Positions 1 through 8,931 of a stretch of 42,426 nt of DNA are shown in pieces. The notes beneath the pieces were generated by a model that made no database searches, was not told the DNA's origin, and was given only the letters and a program-made list of their open reading frames with translations. How positions within the stretch are numbered: position 1 is the first letter of the stretch; each line of letters begins with the position of its first letter. The stretch lies in NCBI GenBank assembly GCA_023460875.1, contig JAEWOQ010000411.1:1-42426 (forward strand), read 5' to 3'. Position numbers and translations under genes: made by a program. The DNA comes from Pseudomonadota bacterium (GTDB lineage: Bacteria > Myxococcota_A > Polyangia > Polyangiales > Polyangiaceae).

Positions 1-1998
1 AGCCCGGACCTGCGGCGACGCCGTCACCAGCCACCGCTCCAGCACTTGCGCCTCGAGCTCGGGCACCTGGCAGCTCCGGGCGACCTCGAGCACAGCCTCC
101 CGCACCGCCTCGACGCGGGGCCCCAGGACATCGAGCACGCGCCGAGCGACGTCGGGAGCCCGCTCCGGCGCGAGCCGCGCGAGGGCCCCAAGCGCGCTCG
201 CCGCTGGCCCGACGAGCCGCGCGAGGGGGATGGGCTGAGACAAGAGCCACGACAAGGCATCCGCCAGGCGCTCGCCGTCTCCGGCCTCCGCCGCTCGTCG
301 GAGGAGCTCCTTCGCGACCTCTGGGTCACCCGGGCGCTGCGCGAGCTGACGTTGGGTCCAGGTGAGCGCGAGGCGCAGCGCGCCGCGACGCTCGGAAGAG
401 TCGGCCAAGACCTGGCACGTGCTCCCCCGCGCCAGCACGACGGCGAGGGAGCGCTCCAGCAGGATCGCCGCAGCGGAGTCTGGATCGCGCTGGGCCACCA
501 GCGCCTGGGCGGCGACGGCCCGCTGCCAGGACGGATCCGCGTCGACCGCCATCTCGGCCGCGAGTCGGGCTTCGGGGAGCTGTCCCGCCTCGAGCAGCAG
601 CTCCGCCGCCACGCTCGCCACGACGGCGCGGACTCGCCCCTGCGCGTAGCCAGCGACGTGCCAGAGGGCCAGCGCGCGCCCCTCGTTCACACCAGCGCGG
701 AGCGCCGTCACCGCGCCCAGGCATGCGGCCTCGAGGGACGGACCCGGCCTGGGCGAGAGCAGCGGCTGCAGCACCTCCTGCGCCGCATGCCACTCACCCC
801 GCGCTCCCTGAAGTCGCGCCAGCTCCAGGCGCACCCCCTCCTGAGAGGCGTCCCCGAGGTGGACGAGCTGCTCCCTCAGGGCGGCGATGCGGCGCACGAT
901 TTCTTCTTCGCCGAGGACGAGCTCCGGCGTCAGCTGCGCGCGCCCTTCCGGGCGTGGGTACAGCTCGAGCAGTCGCGCGCGCAGGCCCTGGACCGTGCTC
1001 GCGCCCCACGCGAAGACCGCCGCGTCGAGGGCCGCGAGGAGCCAGTCCACGAGCACGGGCTCCCCAGCCGCCAGGTGGACGAACAGGGACTCGACGTCGC
1101 GAGGAGGCTCCGCGCGCGAGCCCTCCAGCACCTCCACGAGCCGCTCCGCGTCGAACGCCGCGTCGAGCTCGGCGTCGAGGGCAGCCCCGAGCGCGGCGGA
1201 CCAGTTCTGCTCGGCGATGAGGCGCCCGAAGCGCCGCTGATGGATCGCCGCGCGACGCGCCGCAGAACCAGAGCGCGCCTGCTCCCGCAACACCTCTTCG
1301 GCGGCCCCCCCTCGCCCTCGCTCCTCGAGGGCCAGGGCAAGGCGCTCGGCCGCCACCGGATCCGAGGGGCAAGCCTCGAAGGCACGCACGCTGTTCTCGA
1401 AGGCGCCCGTCACATCGCCCGCGGCGGCGCGCCGAGCCGCCGCCTCCGTGAACGCGCGCGCCGCGCGCTCTCCCCGGATCGCTCCCCAGCCCCGCAGCGT
1501 CCCGAGGAGCTCGGCAGGGAGCGGATCGTGAGCCGCCACCTGCAGCGCGGCCTCGAAGGCCTGCGCGGCCTCCTCTGCCTTCCCCGCCCGCGCCAGGAGC
1601 ACCCCGATGCGCGTCCGCACCGCGCCACGGTCCTCCGGGCTCGCCCGTCCCTCCACGCGCTGCAGGATCGCCGCGGCCCGCGCGGGCTCCCCCACGCTCG
1701 CCCACCAGGACGACAGGTCGCTCGCCAAGGCCCCATCTCCGCCGACCGCGAACGCTCGCTCGCCCAGGCGGAGCACCTCCCGAGCTTCGATCCCCCGCGC
1801 CGCCAGCGCGCGGGCCAGCGCGCCGCTGAGCCGCGCCTCCGCCTCCTCGTCCCCGGCCTCACGAGCATCCCGCAACCGCGCCTGCACGGAGGCGAGCTCG
1901 GCAGCTGGCCCGTCGAAGCGAGGCGTGGGCCCTGGATCGGCCGGTGGAGGCGCGGACCGTCCGCTGCGCGCCGCGGCCCCGGTTTGTGACGTGTTCAT
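1..1998 (-). CDS. TPR-like helical-repeat protein, C-terminus beyond the window
   Basis: The minus-strand frame opens at an ATG (first base 1998) and stays open for 666 codons to the window edge, so the 3' end is missing. The protein starts MNTSQTGAAA, has no signal peptide, and is then an almost unbroken run of Ala/Leu/Glu/Arg-rich amphipathic helices. TPR-like units are visible, such as AAQAFEAALQVAAHDP near residue 190 and GAFENSVRAFEACPSDP near residue 205. Such arrays usually act as protein-interaction scaffolds, and large cytoplasmic TPR proteins are common in myxobacteria. I infer a scaffold role and see no enzyme domain. No Shine-Dalgarno sequence is evident before the ATG. The gene diverges from the PEGA-domain gene at 2133. 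The opposite strand is also open here for 647 codons, but that reading is Arg/Pro/His-rich low-complexity sequence, so the minus frame is the coding one. Confidence 0.75.
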   Translation of the reverse strand, partial: MNTSQTGAAARSGRSAPPPADPGPTPRFDGPAAELASVQARLRDAREAGDEEAEARLSGALARALAARGIEAREVLRLGERAFAVGGDGALASDLSSWWASVGEPARAAAILQRVEGRASPEDRGAVRTRIGVLLARAGKAEEAAQAFEAALQVAAHDPLPAELLGTLRGWGAIRGERAARAFTEAAARRAAAGDVTGAFENSVRAFEACPSDPVAAERLALALEERGRGGAAEEVLREQARSGSAARRAAIHQRRFGRLIAEQNWSAALGAALDAELDAAFDAERLVEVLEGSRAEPPRDVESLFVHLAAGEPVLVDWLLAALDAAVFAWGASTVQGLRARLLELYPRPEGRAQLTPELVLGEEEIVRRIAALREQLVHLGDASQEGVRLELARLQGARGEWHAAQEVLQPLLSPRPGPSLEAACLGAVTALRAGVNEGRALALWHVAGYAQGRVRAVVASVAAELLLEAGQLPEARLAAEMAVDADPSWQRAVAAQALVAQRDPDSAAAILLERSLAVVLARGSTCQVLADSSERRGALRLALTWTQRQLAQRPGDPEVAKELLRRAAEAGDGERLADALSWLLSQPIPLARLVGPAASALGALARLAPERAPDVARRVLDVLGPRVEAVREAVLEVARSCQVPELEAQVLERWLVTASPQVRA

Positions 1999-2132
1999 GG
2001 CGAGTTACTGGGATCTCGAGAAAAGCCGCCCGATTGCAGCTGGGCAGACTTGTGGCCCGAGACATTCGCAGATTAGCCTCCCTGCCTACTCGGCGGCGAG
2101 TCCTCGACGATCCGACGCCCCAGGAGACCCCG

Positions 2133-3290
2133 ATGCAGCACCCTCCCCGCCTCCGGCAGCTGACCACTTCGGTCAGCATCACCGCACTCTTGCTGGGCAC
2201 GTGGTCGCCTTTGGCGGCTGCCCAGAGCGCGCCGACGCCCGCTGGAGACTCGCGCGCTGCTCCCGCCGCGCCGTCCAAAGCACCTTCACCTACCCCGGCC
2301 CCCTCGGCGGCGCCGCAAGGCTCGCCAGAGCAGGCGCACCCTGAAGCCGGGCAAGACGCGCCCGACGCTCAGGACGCCAGCGAGGCGGGGCCCTCCGAGG
2401 AAGAAGAGCGGGAGGCGGCTCGCGTCGCCTTCGAGGCGGGGCGCGCTGCCTTCGACGACGAAGACTACGCGCGCGCCTACGAGCAGTTCGCGGCGGCTCA
2501 CGAGCGCGTGCCGTCCCCCCACGCGGAGTACTGGATGGCGGCCTCCCTCGATCTACAGGGTGGGCGGGAGGCGGAGGCGGCGCGAGCCTACCAGACGTTC
2601 CTCTCCCATCCGGGCGCAGCCCACGTCGGCGAAGACAAGGTCGCCGAGGCCCAGCAGCGCCTCGACGAGCTGAAGGCGAACCTCCCGGCGCAGATCACCG
2701 TCGTGACGGACCCGAGCGGCGCCCAGATCGCGGTGAACGGGGTGCTCCAAAACGGCACCTCTCCCCTCACGCTCGAGCTGCCCGCTGGAACCCACCGCAT
2801 CGAGGCGACGCTCCCGGGTCGGCAGCGCGCGGAGACGGATCTGCAGGTGCAGGGAGGCGACGAGCTCCAGCAGCGCCTGCTCCTCCCCGAGGAGCCCGCG
2901 GTGGCGCCCGCTCCACCGGCCCACGAGCCTCCGCCTCCGGCGCTCGAGACCAACGAGCGGAGCATGCTGCCCGCTTACATCACCTTGGGCCTGGCAGGCG
3001 CGGGCCTCGTCACGGGCTCGGTGTTCGGCATCCAAGCCCTCTCGGCCCGCTCGGATTTCAACGACGATCCCACCGCGGCCCGAGCGGATCGGGTGGAGCG
3101 GAACGCCCTCATCGCGGACATGGCCTTCGGGATCGCGATCACCCTCGGCATCACCGGGATCGTGCTCCTCACCTCCGGCGACGACGCCCCCCAGACGGCC
3201 AGGGCCCCGAAGAAGAAGCAGCCGTCTCTCGCCGTAGCGCCGGTCGTCGCGCCTCAGCTCGGCGGAGCCGCCGCGCGGCTTACGTTCTGA
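2133..3290 (+). CDS. PEGA-domain protein with TPR-like region and two C-terminal membrane segments
   Basis: 385 residues. The ATG at 2133 has an AGGAG ribosome-binding site 6 bases upstream and opens a clear signal peptide (MQHPPRLRQLTTSVSITALL, then a cleavage region near AAAQS), so the longer upstream in-frame start was rejected. Order: signal peptide; Pro/Ala/Glu-rich linker to about residue 87; TPR-like helices at 88-165 (AFEAGRAAFDDEDYARAYEQF); PEGA domain at 186-250 (ITVVTDPSGAQIAVNG, then ELPAGTHRIEA); Pro-rich linker; hydrophobic segments near 278-300 and 329-350; short basic tail. PEGA domains are small beta-sandwich modules of surface and periplasmic proteins. Role in this organism unknown; an envelope-anchored binding protein is inferred. 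It converges on thrC. Confidence 0.85.
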   Translation: MQHPPRLRQLTTSVSITALLLGTWSPLAAAQSAPTPAGDSRAAPAAPSKAPSPTPAPSAAPQGSPEQAHPEAGQDAPDAQDASEAGPSEEEEREAARVAFEAGRAAFDDEDYARAYEQFAAAHERVPSPHAEYWMAASLDLQGGREAEAARAYQTFLSHPGAAHVGEDKVAEAQQRLDELKANLPAQITVVTDPSGAQIAVNGVLQNGTSPLTLELPAGTHRIEATLPGRQRAETDLQVQGGDELQQRLLLPEEPAVAPAPPAHEPPPPALETNERSMLPAYITLGLAGAGLVTGSVFGIQALSARSDFNDDPTAARADRVERNALIADMAFGIAITLGITGIVLLTSGDDAPQTARAPKKKQPSLAVAPVVAPQLGGAAARLTF

Positions 3291-3367
3291 TCACCGCCCG
3301 AAGCGCCTGGGTTCGCTCCATCGCCGGTATCTTAACGGACCAGGACGCCCGCGCGCTGCCCCGAAGG

Positions 3368-3385
3368 GCGCCCCCCTCGGGGCGC
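3368..3385. terminator. Hairpin between convergent PEGA gene and thrC
   Basis: Perfect 7-bp stem GCGCCCC/GGGGCGC with a 4-base loop, lying between two convergent stop codons (3290 on plus, 3414 on minus). There is no T-tract, so it could serve either strand; terminator function is inferred from position and stem strength. Confidence 0.5.
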
Positions 3386-3413
3386 GCCTGGCTCTTCTGC
3401 GAGCCCCTGCGGT

Positions 3414-4739
3414 TCAGGAGAACCGCTTGCCGATCGCGTCCACGACCTGGCCGTAGTCGGCGGGCAGCATCACGGCGGGGTTGCGGAGGTTGCTCGTCAC
3501 CCCTTCGATGAGCCCTTCGTGATAGCGCACCTTGAACTCCGTGAACTTGAGCCCGTTCGCGGTGGAGATACACACGACGCGATCGTCGGACTTGATCACG
3601 TCCCGCGCCCGCAGCTTCTCGAGGACGGCCAAGCCCACGGCCGTGTGCGGGCAGGTGTACATCCCCGTCGCGTCAGCCCGCGCAGCGGCGTCCGCCAGCT
3701 CCTGCTCGCTCGCCTGCTCCACGATGCCGTCCATCTCCTCCAGCGCCTTCATGGCGCGCGGTGCGCTGACGGGGTTGCCGATCTGAATGGCCGTGGCCTG
3801 CGTCGGCTGCGCCGTGATGGGCTCCACCTCCTTCTTCCCGGCGCTCCAGGCGCGGTACAGGGGGTTGGCGTTCTCGGCTTGGGCGACCACCAGCCGCGGG
3901 AGGCGCTCGACGACGCCGAGCTGCTGCATCATGCGGAACCCCATGTACAGGGCTGAGGCGTTCCCGAGGTTGCCGCTCGGCAGGATGACCCAGTCGGGGC
4001 TCTCCCACCCGAACTGCTGCACGATCTCGATGCCCACCGTCTTCTGGCCCTCGAGGCGCAGCGGGTTCATCGAGTTGGCGAGGTACACCATGCCCTCCGC
4101 GGCCAGCCGCTTGACGATCGCCATGCAGCCGTCGAAATCCGTGTCGAGCCCGAGCACCAGCGCCCCATGGGCGAGGGGCTGCACGAGCTGGGCCGTGGAG
4201 ATCTTGCCCCGGGGCAGCAGCACCACCACCGGGAGGCCCGCCGCCGCCCCGTAGGCGGCCAGGGCCGCGCTCGTGTCGCCCGTCGACGCGCAGGCGATCG
4301 CCTTGAGGCTCTTGCCCTGCATCACGGCGCGCTTCACGACGCTGACCAAGACGGTCATGCCCAGATCCTTGAAGGAGCCGCTGTGGCTGTTGCCGCACAG
4401 CTTCACCCACAGCTCCGGCAGACCCAGCTGGCGTCCGTAGCGCTCCGCCCAGAACAGGTTGGTGCCCCCCTCGTACATCGAGACGATCTCGTCGTCCGCG
4501 ACCTCGGGCATCACCCACTCCCGCTTGCCCCAGACGCCGGAGCCGTAGGGCCACTGGTTGAGCCGGTACCGCTCGTCGAACAAGCTCTTCCAGCCCGCTC
4601 CACTGCGGTTCGCCAGCGCCTCCATGTCGTGGACCACTTCGAGCAATCCGCCGCAGGAGGGGCACGTATAAATGGCCTCGGTTACCGGCCAGGAGCCGGA
4701 ACAGCCAGCAAAACACCGGAACTCAGCGGAGTAAGGCAC
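3414..4739 (-). CDS. thrC: Threonine synthase
   Basis: 441 residues, starting at a GTG (first base 4739). PLP-dependent beta/gamma-replacement enzyme that converts O-phospho-L-homoserine to threonine in the cytoplasm. The N-terminus has a Cys4 ribbon-like arrangement (C9, C13, C26, C29; TCPSCGG). The PLP lysine is K124 in [26 protein letters not shown] and [15 protein letters not shown] are the phosphate-binding and glycine-rich loops of fold-type II enzymes. Length fits the shorter, non-yeast-type threonine synthases. A much longer upstream frame exists, but it is Arg/Gly-rich shadow of the opposite-strand gene. No Shine-Dalgarno sequence precedes the GTG, and a TATAGT box ends only 6 bases upstream, suggesting a leaderless transcript. 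Aspartate kinase (20750-22102), the first enzyme of the same amino-acid pathway, is elsewhere in the window and not in an operon with it. Confidence 0.93.
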   Translation of the reverse strand: MPYSAEFRCFAGCSGSWPVTEAIYTCPSCGGLLEVVHDMEALANRSGAGWKSLFDERYRLNQWPYGSGVWGKREWVMPEVADDEIVSMYEGGTNLFWAERYGRQLGLPELWVKLCGNSHSGSFKDLGMTVLVSVVKRAVMQGKSLKAIACASTGDTSAALAAYGAAAGLPVVVLLPRGKISTAQLVQPLAHGALVLGLDTDFDGCMAIVKRLAAEGMVYLANSMNPLRLEGQKTVGIEIVQQFGWESPDWVILPSGNLGNASALYMGFRMMQQLGVVERLPRLVVAQAENANPLYRAWSAGKKEVEPITAQPTQATAIQIGNPVSAPRAMKALEEMDGIVEQASEQELADAAARADATGMYTCPHTAVGLAVLEKLRARDVIKSDDRVVCISTANGLKFTEFKVRYHEGLIEGVTSNLRNPAVMLPADYGQVVDAIGKRFS

Positions 4740-4745
4740 GCGCGG

Positions 4746-4751
4746 ACTATA
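4746..4751 (-). promoter_or_regulatory. -10 box of thrC, placed for a leaderless mRNA
   Basis: On the minus strand TATAGT (5 of 6 matches to the -10 consensus) ends 6 bases before the thrC GTG. A transcript would then begin at or next to the start codon. No good -35 is seen 16-18 bases further upstream (the best is around CTCGAC), so this is a weak or activator-dependent promoter by inference. Confidence 0.4.
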
Positions 4752-4895
4752 TTCCCAATCGTGCCCCCGTCGAGGGGAACCCGCCGATGAAAAGCGACCT
4801 TCGCGAAGGAGCCCCTCCGGTCGCTGCAAAGAGCGGCCCCCACCCGAACGCGTCACCCGACGCCGCCCCCGCGGGCTTGCCAGGAGCCGCCCGCC

Positions 4896-6050
4896 GTGGC
4901 CATCTACGCCGCGGTGGACCCCTGGCTGCTCGTCTTCACACCCTCGACCGGGGATCCCGCGCGCGTCGTGGCCGGCCTGCCCCTCGCGCTGCGCCTCGCC
5001 CTCGACGCCAGGGCGGCGGGGATGGTGGGCATCGTGCTCCCCGACGACGCCGCCGCGCGAGCAGCCTTGGAGCGCCTGCTCGATGACCCCCGGCTCCAGC
5101 TGCCGCTCTTGGAGCGGGCCCCCGAGGGCGCCTCGACCGTCGCGGTCCCGCCCAACTACCTCGTGCACCGCCAGCTCCTCCGACACGTGGTCACGGGGGG
5201 CAGCTTGCTTGAAGGAGGCGCCCCGGTTCGGCTCGATCCCCCCGGTCCCCACCACCTGGACCTGAGCCGACGCCCGCTCTGCCCGGACGTGCCGTTCTCG
5301 TTCGAACCCATCGAGGTCACGGACGAGGCGAGCGCCCGCCGCGCCGAGGGCCACGCGTTCCGCGCTCTCCGGAAGCCCCAGGACGGCTGGACCGCGCGCT
5401 GGCTCAACCGCTATCTCTCTCTGCCCCTGTCACGGCTGCTGGTGCGGACGCCCCTCACCCCGAACCAGGTCTCCGTCGGCATCTTGGCCATCGGCCTGTG
5501 CGGCGCCTACCTGGCGTCCCGGGGCGACTACGCGTCGATGGCCTGGGGCGCCTTCCTGTTCCAGATGCAGAGCGTGCTCGACGGCTGTGACGGAGAGATG
5601 AGCCGCATCACCCACCGGGGCTCTCTGACCGGAGAGTGGCTCGACACGGTGGGCGACGATCTCACGAACTACTCCTTCTACTTCGGAGCCGCCTGGGGGC
5701 TCTTTCGAGCCACCGGGTGGAGCCCGTACCTCGCGGCGGGCCTGGTCGTCGTCGGCTGTGGGTTCATCGCGAGCGGCCTGGAGTATCGCTACCTCGTGCG
5801 CATCGGCTCGGGAGATCTGCTCAAGTATCCCCTGAGCGCCGGCGAGGGGCAGTCGAAGCTCACCACGGCGATCCAGCCCCTGTTCAAGCGCGACACCTTC
5901 GTGTTCCTCACCTTCCTCGCCGCGCTCGCCGGCTGGCTCGGTCCGATGTTGATCGTGTTCGCCGCGGGCGCCGTGGGTGTGCTGGTGAGCGTGCTCAAGA
6001 CCGAGCTCCGCCTGGCGCGCGAACAGCGGGGCGGGACGCCGGTGACATGA
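4896..6050 (+). CDS. CDP-alcohol phosphotransferase with an atypical N-terminal domain
   Basis: 384 residues from a GTG at 4896, preceded by CAGGAG with about 9 bases spacing. The C-terminal half carries the full CDP-alcohol phosphotransferase signature: D229-x2-D232-G-x2-S-R237-x8-G246-x3-D250-x3-D254, with Ser replacing the usual Ala. It then has several membrane segments to the end. These integral membrane enzymes transfer a phospho-alcohol from CDP to a second alcohol. The lead-in ([20 protein letters not shown], then TPNQVS) resembles di-inositol-phosphate-phosphate-synthase-type members, whose N-terminus is a sugar nucleotidyltransferase. Here residues 1-150 have a comparable size but no GGxGTR nucleotide loop, so that domain looks degenerate. 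Substrate unknown. The stop overlaps the next start (ATGA), so the two genes are translationally coupled. Confidence 0.85.
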   Translation: MAIYAAVDPWLLVFTPSTGDPARVVAGLPLALRLALDARAAGMVGIVLPDDAAARAALERLLDDPRLQLPLLERAPEGASTVAVPPNYLVHRQLLRHVVTGGSLLEGGAPVRLDPPGPHHLDLSRRPLCPDVPFSFEPIEVTDEASARRAEGHAFRALRKPQDGWTARWLNRYLSLPLSRLLVRTPLTPNQVSVGILAIGLCGAYLASRGDYASMAWGAFLFQMQSVLDGCDGEMSRITHRGSLTGEWLDTVGDDLTNYSFYFGAAWGLFRATGWSPYLAAGLVVVGCGFIASGLEYRYLVRIGSGDLLKYPLSAGEGQSKLTTAIQPLFKRDTFVFLTFLAALAGWLGPMLIVFAAGAVGVLVSVLKTELRLAREQRGGTPVT

Positions 6051-7597
6051 TCGAGGAGGCGCGCTCCCCAGGGCGGGCCTCTCCCCGAAAGCCGTCCGCC
6101 CGGCGCGGCGCGCCAACGTTCGCGCGAACCCTGATCACCGTCGCCCTCGGCGCGCTCACTTCGAGCCTGACGTGCCCCGCTGGCGCCCAGCTCGGCCCCG
6201 ACGGCAGCCGCATCCAGACGAACGACTACGCCATCGACCTGTTCCAGGGCCCCGTGCTCGCCAGTACCCGGGTCATGGGCCTTGGTGGGGCCTACGTCGC
6301 CGTCGGCGACTTCATCGAAGGCAACACCCAGAACGCCGCCGCCCCCGCCGTACGTTCGGCGCACGCCCTCGACTACACCGACTGGGATCTCGGCTTCGGC
6401 ATCACCTTTCCCTCGAGCCTCGGCGGATCGGACTTCTTCAATACCGGCAAGGGCCGCACGACGATCCCCACCACGGCGGAGCAGAGCTTCGTGGCCCTCG
6501 AGCTCGCCGGGAACCTGCAGTTCGGGCCCTGGGGGATCGGCGCCGCGGTCAACACCCAGCAATATGCCCTGACCCGGGCGGAGGCGAGCGGAGATCGGCT
6601 CCAGTCGCAGATCGTCAGCCTGAACGTGCAGTTGGCGCGCTCCTTCCTCGACGGACAGCTCTTCATCGGGTTGGGCCTGCGCACGATCGGCCTCTCGGTG
6701 TTGAACACGAACGCCGTCACCCAAGCCGAACGGACGCTCTTCGAGAGCGTCGGGGGTAACGTGGAGGTGGGTACGCTGTGGCGTCCGAACGGCGCCGCGT
6801 ACCGCATCGGCGCCGCGTTCCGCGGCCCCGTCGAGAGCCAGGTCGATCTCGAGGCGACGACCGCCCAAGTGCTCTTTCCGGGCACCCCCGAGGAGCTGTT
6901 CATCCCGAACTCCGTGCGCCTCCCCTGGCAGATTTCCATGGGCTTCGCCTATCAGTTCGGGCGGTTGTTCAACCCGCGCTGGTACGATCCTCACTCGCTC
7001 ATCGAGCGGACCGAGCGGTACGTGCGCTGGCGTCAGTCCGACCGCGAGCGGCGCCGAGAGCGGCTCCACGCCACCGCCGAGCGCGCCGGGGGAGACGTGC
7101 CCGCCGCGAAGGCCGCCATCGATGCCCACCTCGACCTCGAGCGCGCCATCGACGAGAGGAGCTTGGAGGAGGCCGCGAACGTGACCCGCAGGCGGCTCCG
7201 GGAGCGCTACCGAGACCTCGGCAGGTTTTATGTCCTGGTGTCGACGGCCCTGCACATCGACGGTCCGGTGGACGACGCCGTCGGGATCGAGTCGTTCCTG
7301 GAGCGGGAGGTGAACCGCAGCGGGCAGCGGACGACCTTCTCGCCGCGCTTCGGGATGGAGAGCGAGGTCATCCCGAACTGGGTGGTGCTGCGCGGTGGCA
7401 CCTACCTGGAACCCTCGCGGTTCGAGAGCAACCCCGCCGGCGCGCGCATCCACGGGACGGGGGGCGCCGACCTCAAGCTCGGTCGATGGGACGTGTTCGG
7501 CATATGGCCCGACCAATACACCTGGCGCTTGCGGGGAGCGGTGGACGCGGCGCGAGACTATTTCGGCTGGGGTGTCGCCCTGGGAGGCTGGTATTGA
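6047..7597 (+). CDS. Outer-membrane beta-barrel protein with a charged helical insertion
   Basis: 516 residues. The ATG at 6047 overlaps the preceding stop by 4 bases. A basic N-terminus and hydrophobic stretch (about 28-45) end at PAGAQ, a probable signal peptidase I site. The mature part begins like PorV/FadL-type barrels (GPVLASTRVMGLGGAYVAVG), alternates polar and hydrophobic residues in strand-like runs, and ends in an aromatic residue (GWY), as outer-membrane barrels usually do. About residues 317-388 interrupt this with a strongly charged, helix-forming block rich in Arg and Glu (YVRWRQSDRERRRERL; RRRLRERYRDL). That is unusual inside a barrel and could be a periplasmic helical arm. Function unknown; the operon suggests handling of a lipid-linked product. 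The stop shares one base with the next start. Confidence 0.8.
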   Translation: MIEEARSPGRASPRKPSARRGAPTFARTLITVALGALTSSLTCPAGAQLGPDGSRIQTNDYAIDLFQGPVLASTRVMGLGGAYVAVGDFIEGNTQNAAAPAVRSAHALDYTDWDLGFGITFPSSLGGSDFFNTGKGRTTIPTTAEQSFVALELAGNLQFGPWGIGAAVNTQQYALTRAEASGDRLQSQIVSLNVQLARSFLDGQLFIGLGLRTIGLSVLNTNAVTQAERTLFESVGGNVEVGTLWRPNGAAYRIGAAFRGPVESQVDLEATTAQVLFPGTPEELFIPNSVRLPWQISMGFAYQFGRLFNPRWYDPHSLIERTERYVRWRQSDRERRRERLHATAERAGGDVPAAKAAIDAHLDLERAIDERSLEEAANVTRRRLRERYRDLGRFYVLVSTALHIDGPVDDAVGIESFLEREVNRSGQRTTFSPRFGMESEVIPNWVVLRGGTYLEPSRFESNPAGARIHGTGGADLKLGRWDVFGIWPDQYTWRLRGAVDAARDYFGWGVALGGWY

Positions 7598-8466
7598 TGC
7601 AACGGACCATGCGCCTCCTCGCCGCTCTCGCCCTCCTCGTCGCGTCCTCGGGCTGCAAAGAACCTCCCGAGCCCCCTCAGCCCACAGAGCCCTGGCCGGC
7701 CCCGCCCGTGTCAGCCCCCGCTGCCCCCTCTGCCGCGCCGTCATCCACCGCCGCCGAAGAAGCCCCGCCGGAAGAACCGAGGCCGCTGCGCACCTATCGC
7801 ATCCAGCCGGGCTCGATGATGCAGGTCACGCTGCCCGCCAAGGAGGCCAAGCCTACGGGAACCTTCCGTATCGTGCGCGGCCAGGTGGAGCTCGATCTCC
7901 TCGAGCTCCGGCGCAGCCGTGGCATCATCGAAATCGACCTCGGCTCGGTGCTGATGCAGGGAGACAACGAGCGGCAGGAGCGCGAGCGCACGAGCCGCGC
8001 GCGCGACTGGCTCAACCTCGGCGCCTCACGCCCCGACGCGGAGCTCGAACGGAGCCGCTTCGCGCGCTTCGTGGTGAGCGGTATCGAAGAGCTGTCCCAC
8101 GAGGCGCCCCACCTCGGTCGGCGGCTGCCTCCCCTCGCGCCGGAGAGCCCTGCCTCCGACAGCCCCGGGGGAGAGCGCCGGCGCGTCACGGCGAAGGTGA
8201 CCGGCGCCCTCGAAGTGAACGGCTTTCGGGTCCAACGCTCCGCCGCCGTCCAGCTGGACTTCCACTACGATGTCCCCGCCACCCCTGGGTTGCCGCCGAG
8301 CGAGATCCAGCTCAGCTCCAGGGCCCCGGTCTCGATCCCCCTCGCCGATCACGAGATCCAGCCGCGGGACACCCACGGCCGTCTCGTGTCCGCGGATCTC
8401 GAGCTGATGGGTCGTCTCGTGGGCCGGAGCGCCCGCGTCGCGTTCCAGCTCGTCGCCGTGCCCTGA
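7597..8466 (+). CDS. YceI-like lipoprotein
   Basis: 289 residues. The ATG at 7597 shares its A with the TGA of the barrel gene, so translation is coupled. A lipoprotein signal ends at SSGC (C20), followed by a Pro/Ala-rich linker to about residue 60. Residues 64-288 follow the YceI pattern: YRIQPGS at the start, PTGTFRIVRGQVELDL, IIEIDLGSVLMQGDNERQER, a mid block RFARFVVSGIEEL, then VTGALEVNGF and a terminal LELMGRLVG strand. YceI proteins are lipocalin-like barrels that bind long amphiphilic chains such as polyisoprenoids. Anchored to a membrane by its lipid, this one could carry a lipid between the phosphotransferase and the barrel encoded just upstream; that role is inference. Confidence 0.78.
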   Translation: MQRTMRLLAALALLVASSGCKEPPEPPQPTEPWPAPPVSAPAAPSAAPSSTAAEEAPPEEPRPLRTYRIQPGSMMQVTLPAKEAKPTGTFRIVRGQVELDLLELRRSRGIIEIDLGSVLMQGDNERQERERTSRARDWLNLGASRPDAELERSRFARFVVSGIEELSHEAPHLGRRLPPLAPESPASDSPGGERRRVTAKVTGALEVNGFRVQRSAAVQLDFHYDVPATPGLPPSEIQLSSRAPVSIPLADHEIQPRDTHGRLVSADLELMGRLVGRSARVAFQLVAVP

Positions 8467-8496
8467 GCCCCGGCCTGGGTTATCGTGCGGGGGCTG

Positions 8497-8931
8497 ATGC
8501 AAACGGTGTCCCTCTCCCCCGTCCTCGCGAGCGCCCTGTTCGGGCTCGCCGCCCTCCACTGCGGTCCCCCGGTGGCGGAACGGCCGGCCCCCACTCCGGT
8601 GTACGCCTCCGAGCTCTCCGCTCCTCCGGTGGACGTCATCCAGGAGTCCCTGCGAGCCCCCGCGCCCGCGAGCGGCCAGGAAGCGACGCCGGACGCCCCC
8701 CAGGAAAGCGCCCAGGAAAGCGGCCAGGAAGACGGCCAGCACGGCGCTCCCGACCCCGCCCGCGCCAGCGAGCCCGACCACCCCGACTCCGAGCGCCGCG
8801 AGGCTGCCCCTCCCAGCCCTGACGAACACGGCGCCGACCCGCACGGCGCGGACCCGCCCAGCTCCTCCGCCGAAGAGCGAGGGGACGCCGCTCCGGGCAC
8901 CGCACCCGCTGCGCCGCCGAAGAGCCCCTGA
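8497..8931 (+). CDS. Small low-complexity Pro/Glu/Ala-rich lipoprotein
   Basis: 144 residues from the ATG at 8497; a GTG 12 bases upstream is a second possibility. The first 22 residues look like a lipoprotein signal ending in LAALHC (C22), though His at -1 is atypical. The rest is disordered: Pro, Ala, Glu, Asp and Gln with a QESAQESGQ-type repeat. It follows the YceI-like gene by 30 bp and is probably the last gene of that operon. No domain is recognised; it may be a spacer or tether in the periplasm. The composition is also what a non-coding stretch could produce, which limits confidence. The stop lies inside a strong hairpin shared with the convergent gene. Confidence 0.5.
   Translation: MQTVSLSPVLASALFGLAALHCGPPVAERPAPTPVYASELSAPPVDVIQESLRAPAPASGQEATPDAPQESAQESGQEDGQHGAPDPARASEPDHPDSERREAAPPSPDEHGADPHGADPPSSSAEERGDAAPGTAPAAPPKSP

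Noticed and set aside
46..1989. 647-codon plus-strand open frame
   Set aside because: Low-complexity Arg/Pro/His sequence without domains; it mirrors codon bias of the minus-strand TPR-like gene, which has helical repeats and a good start.
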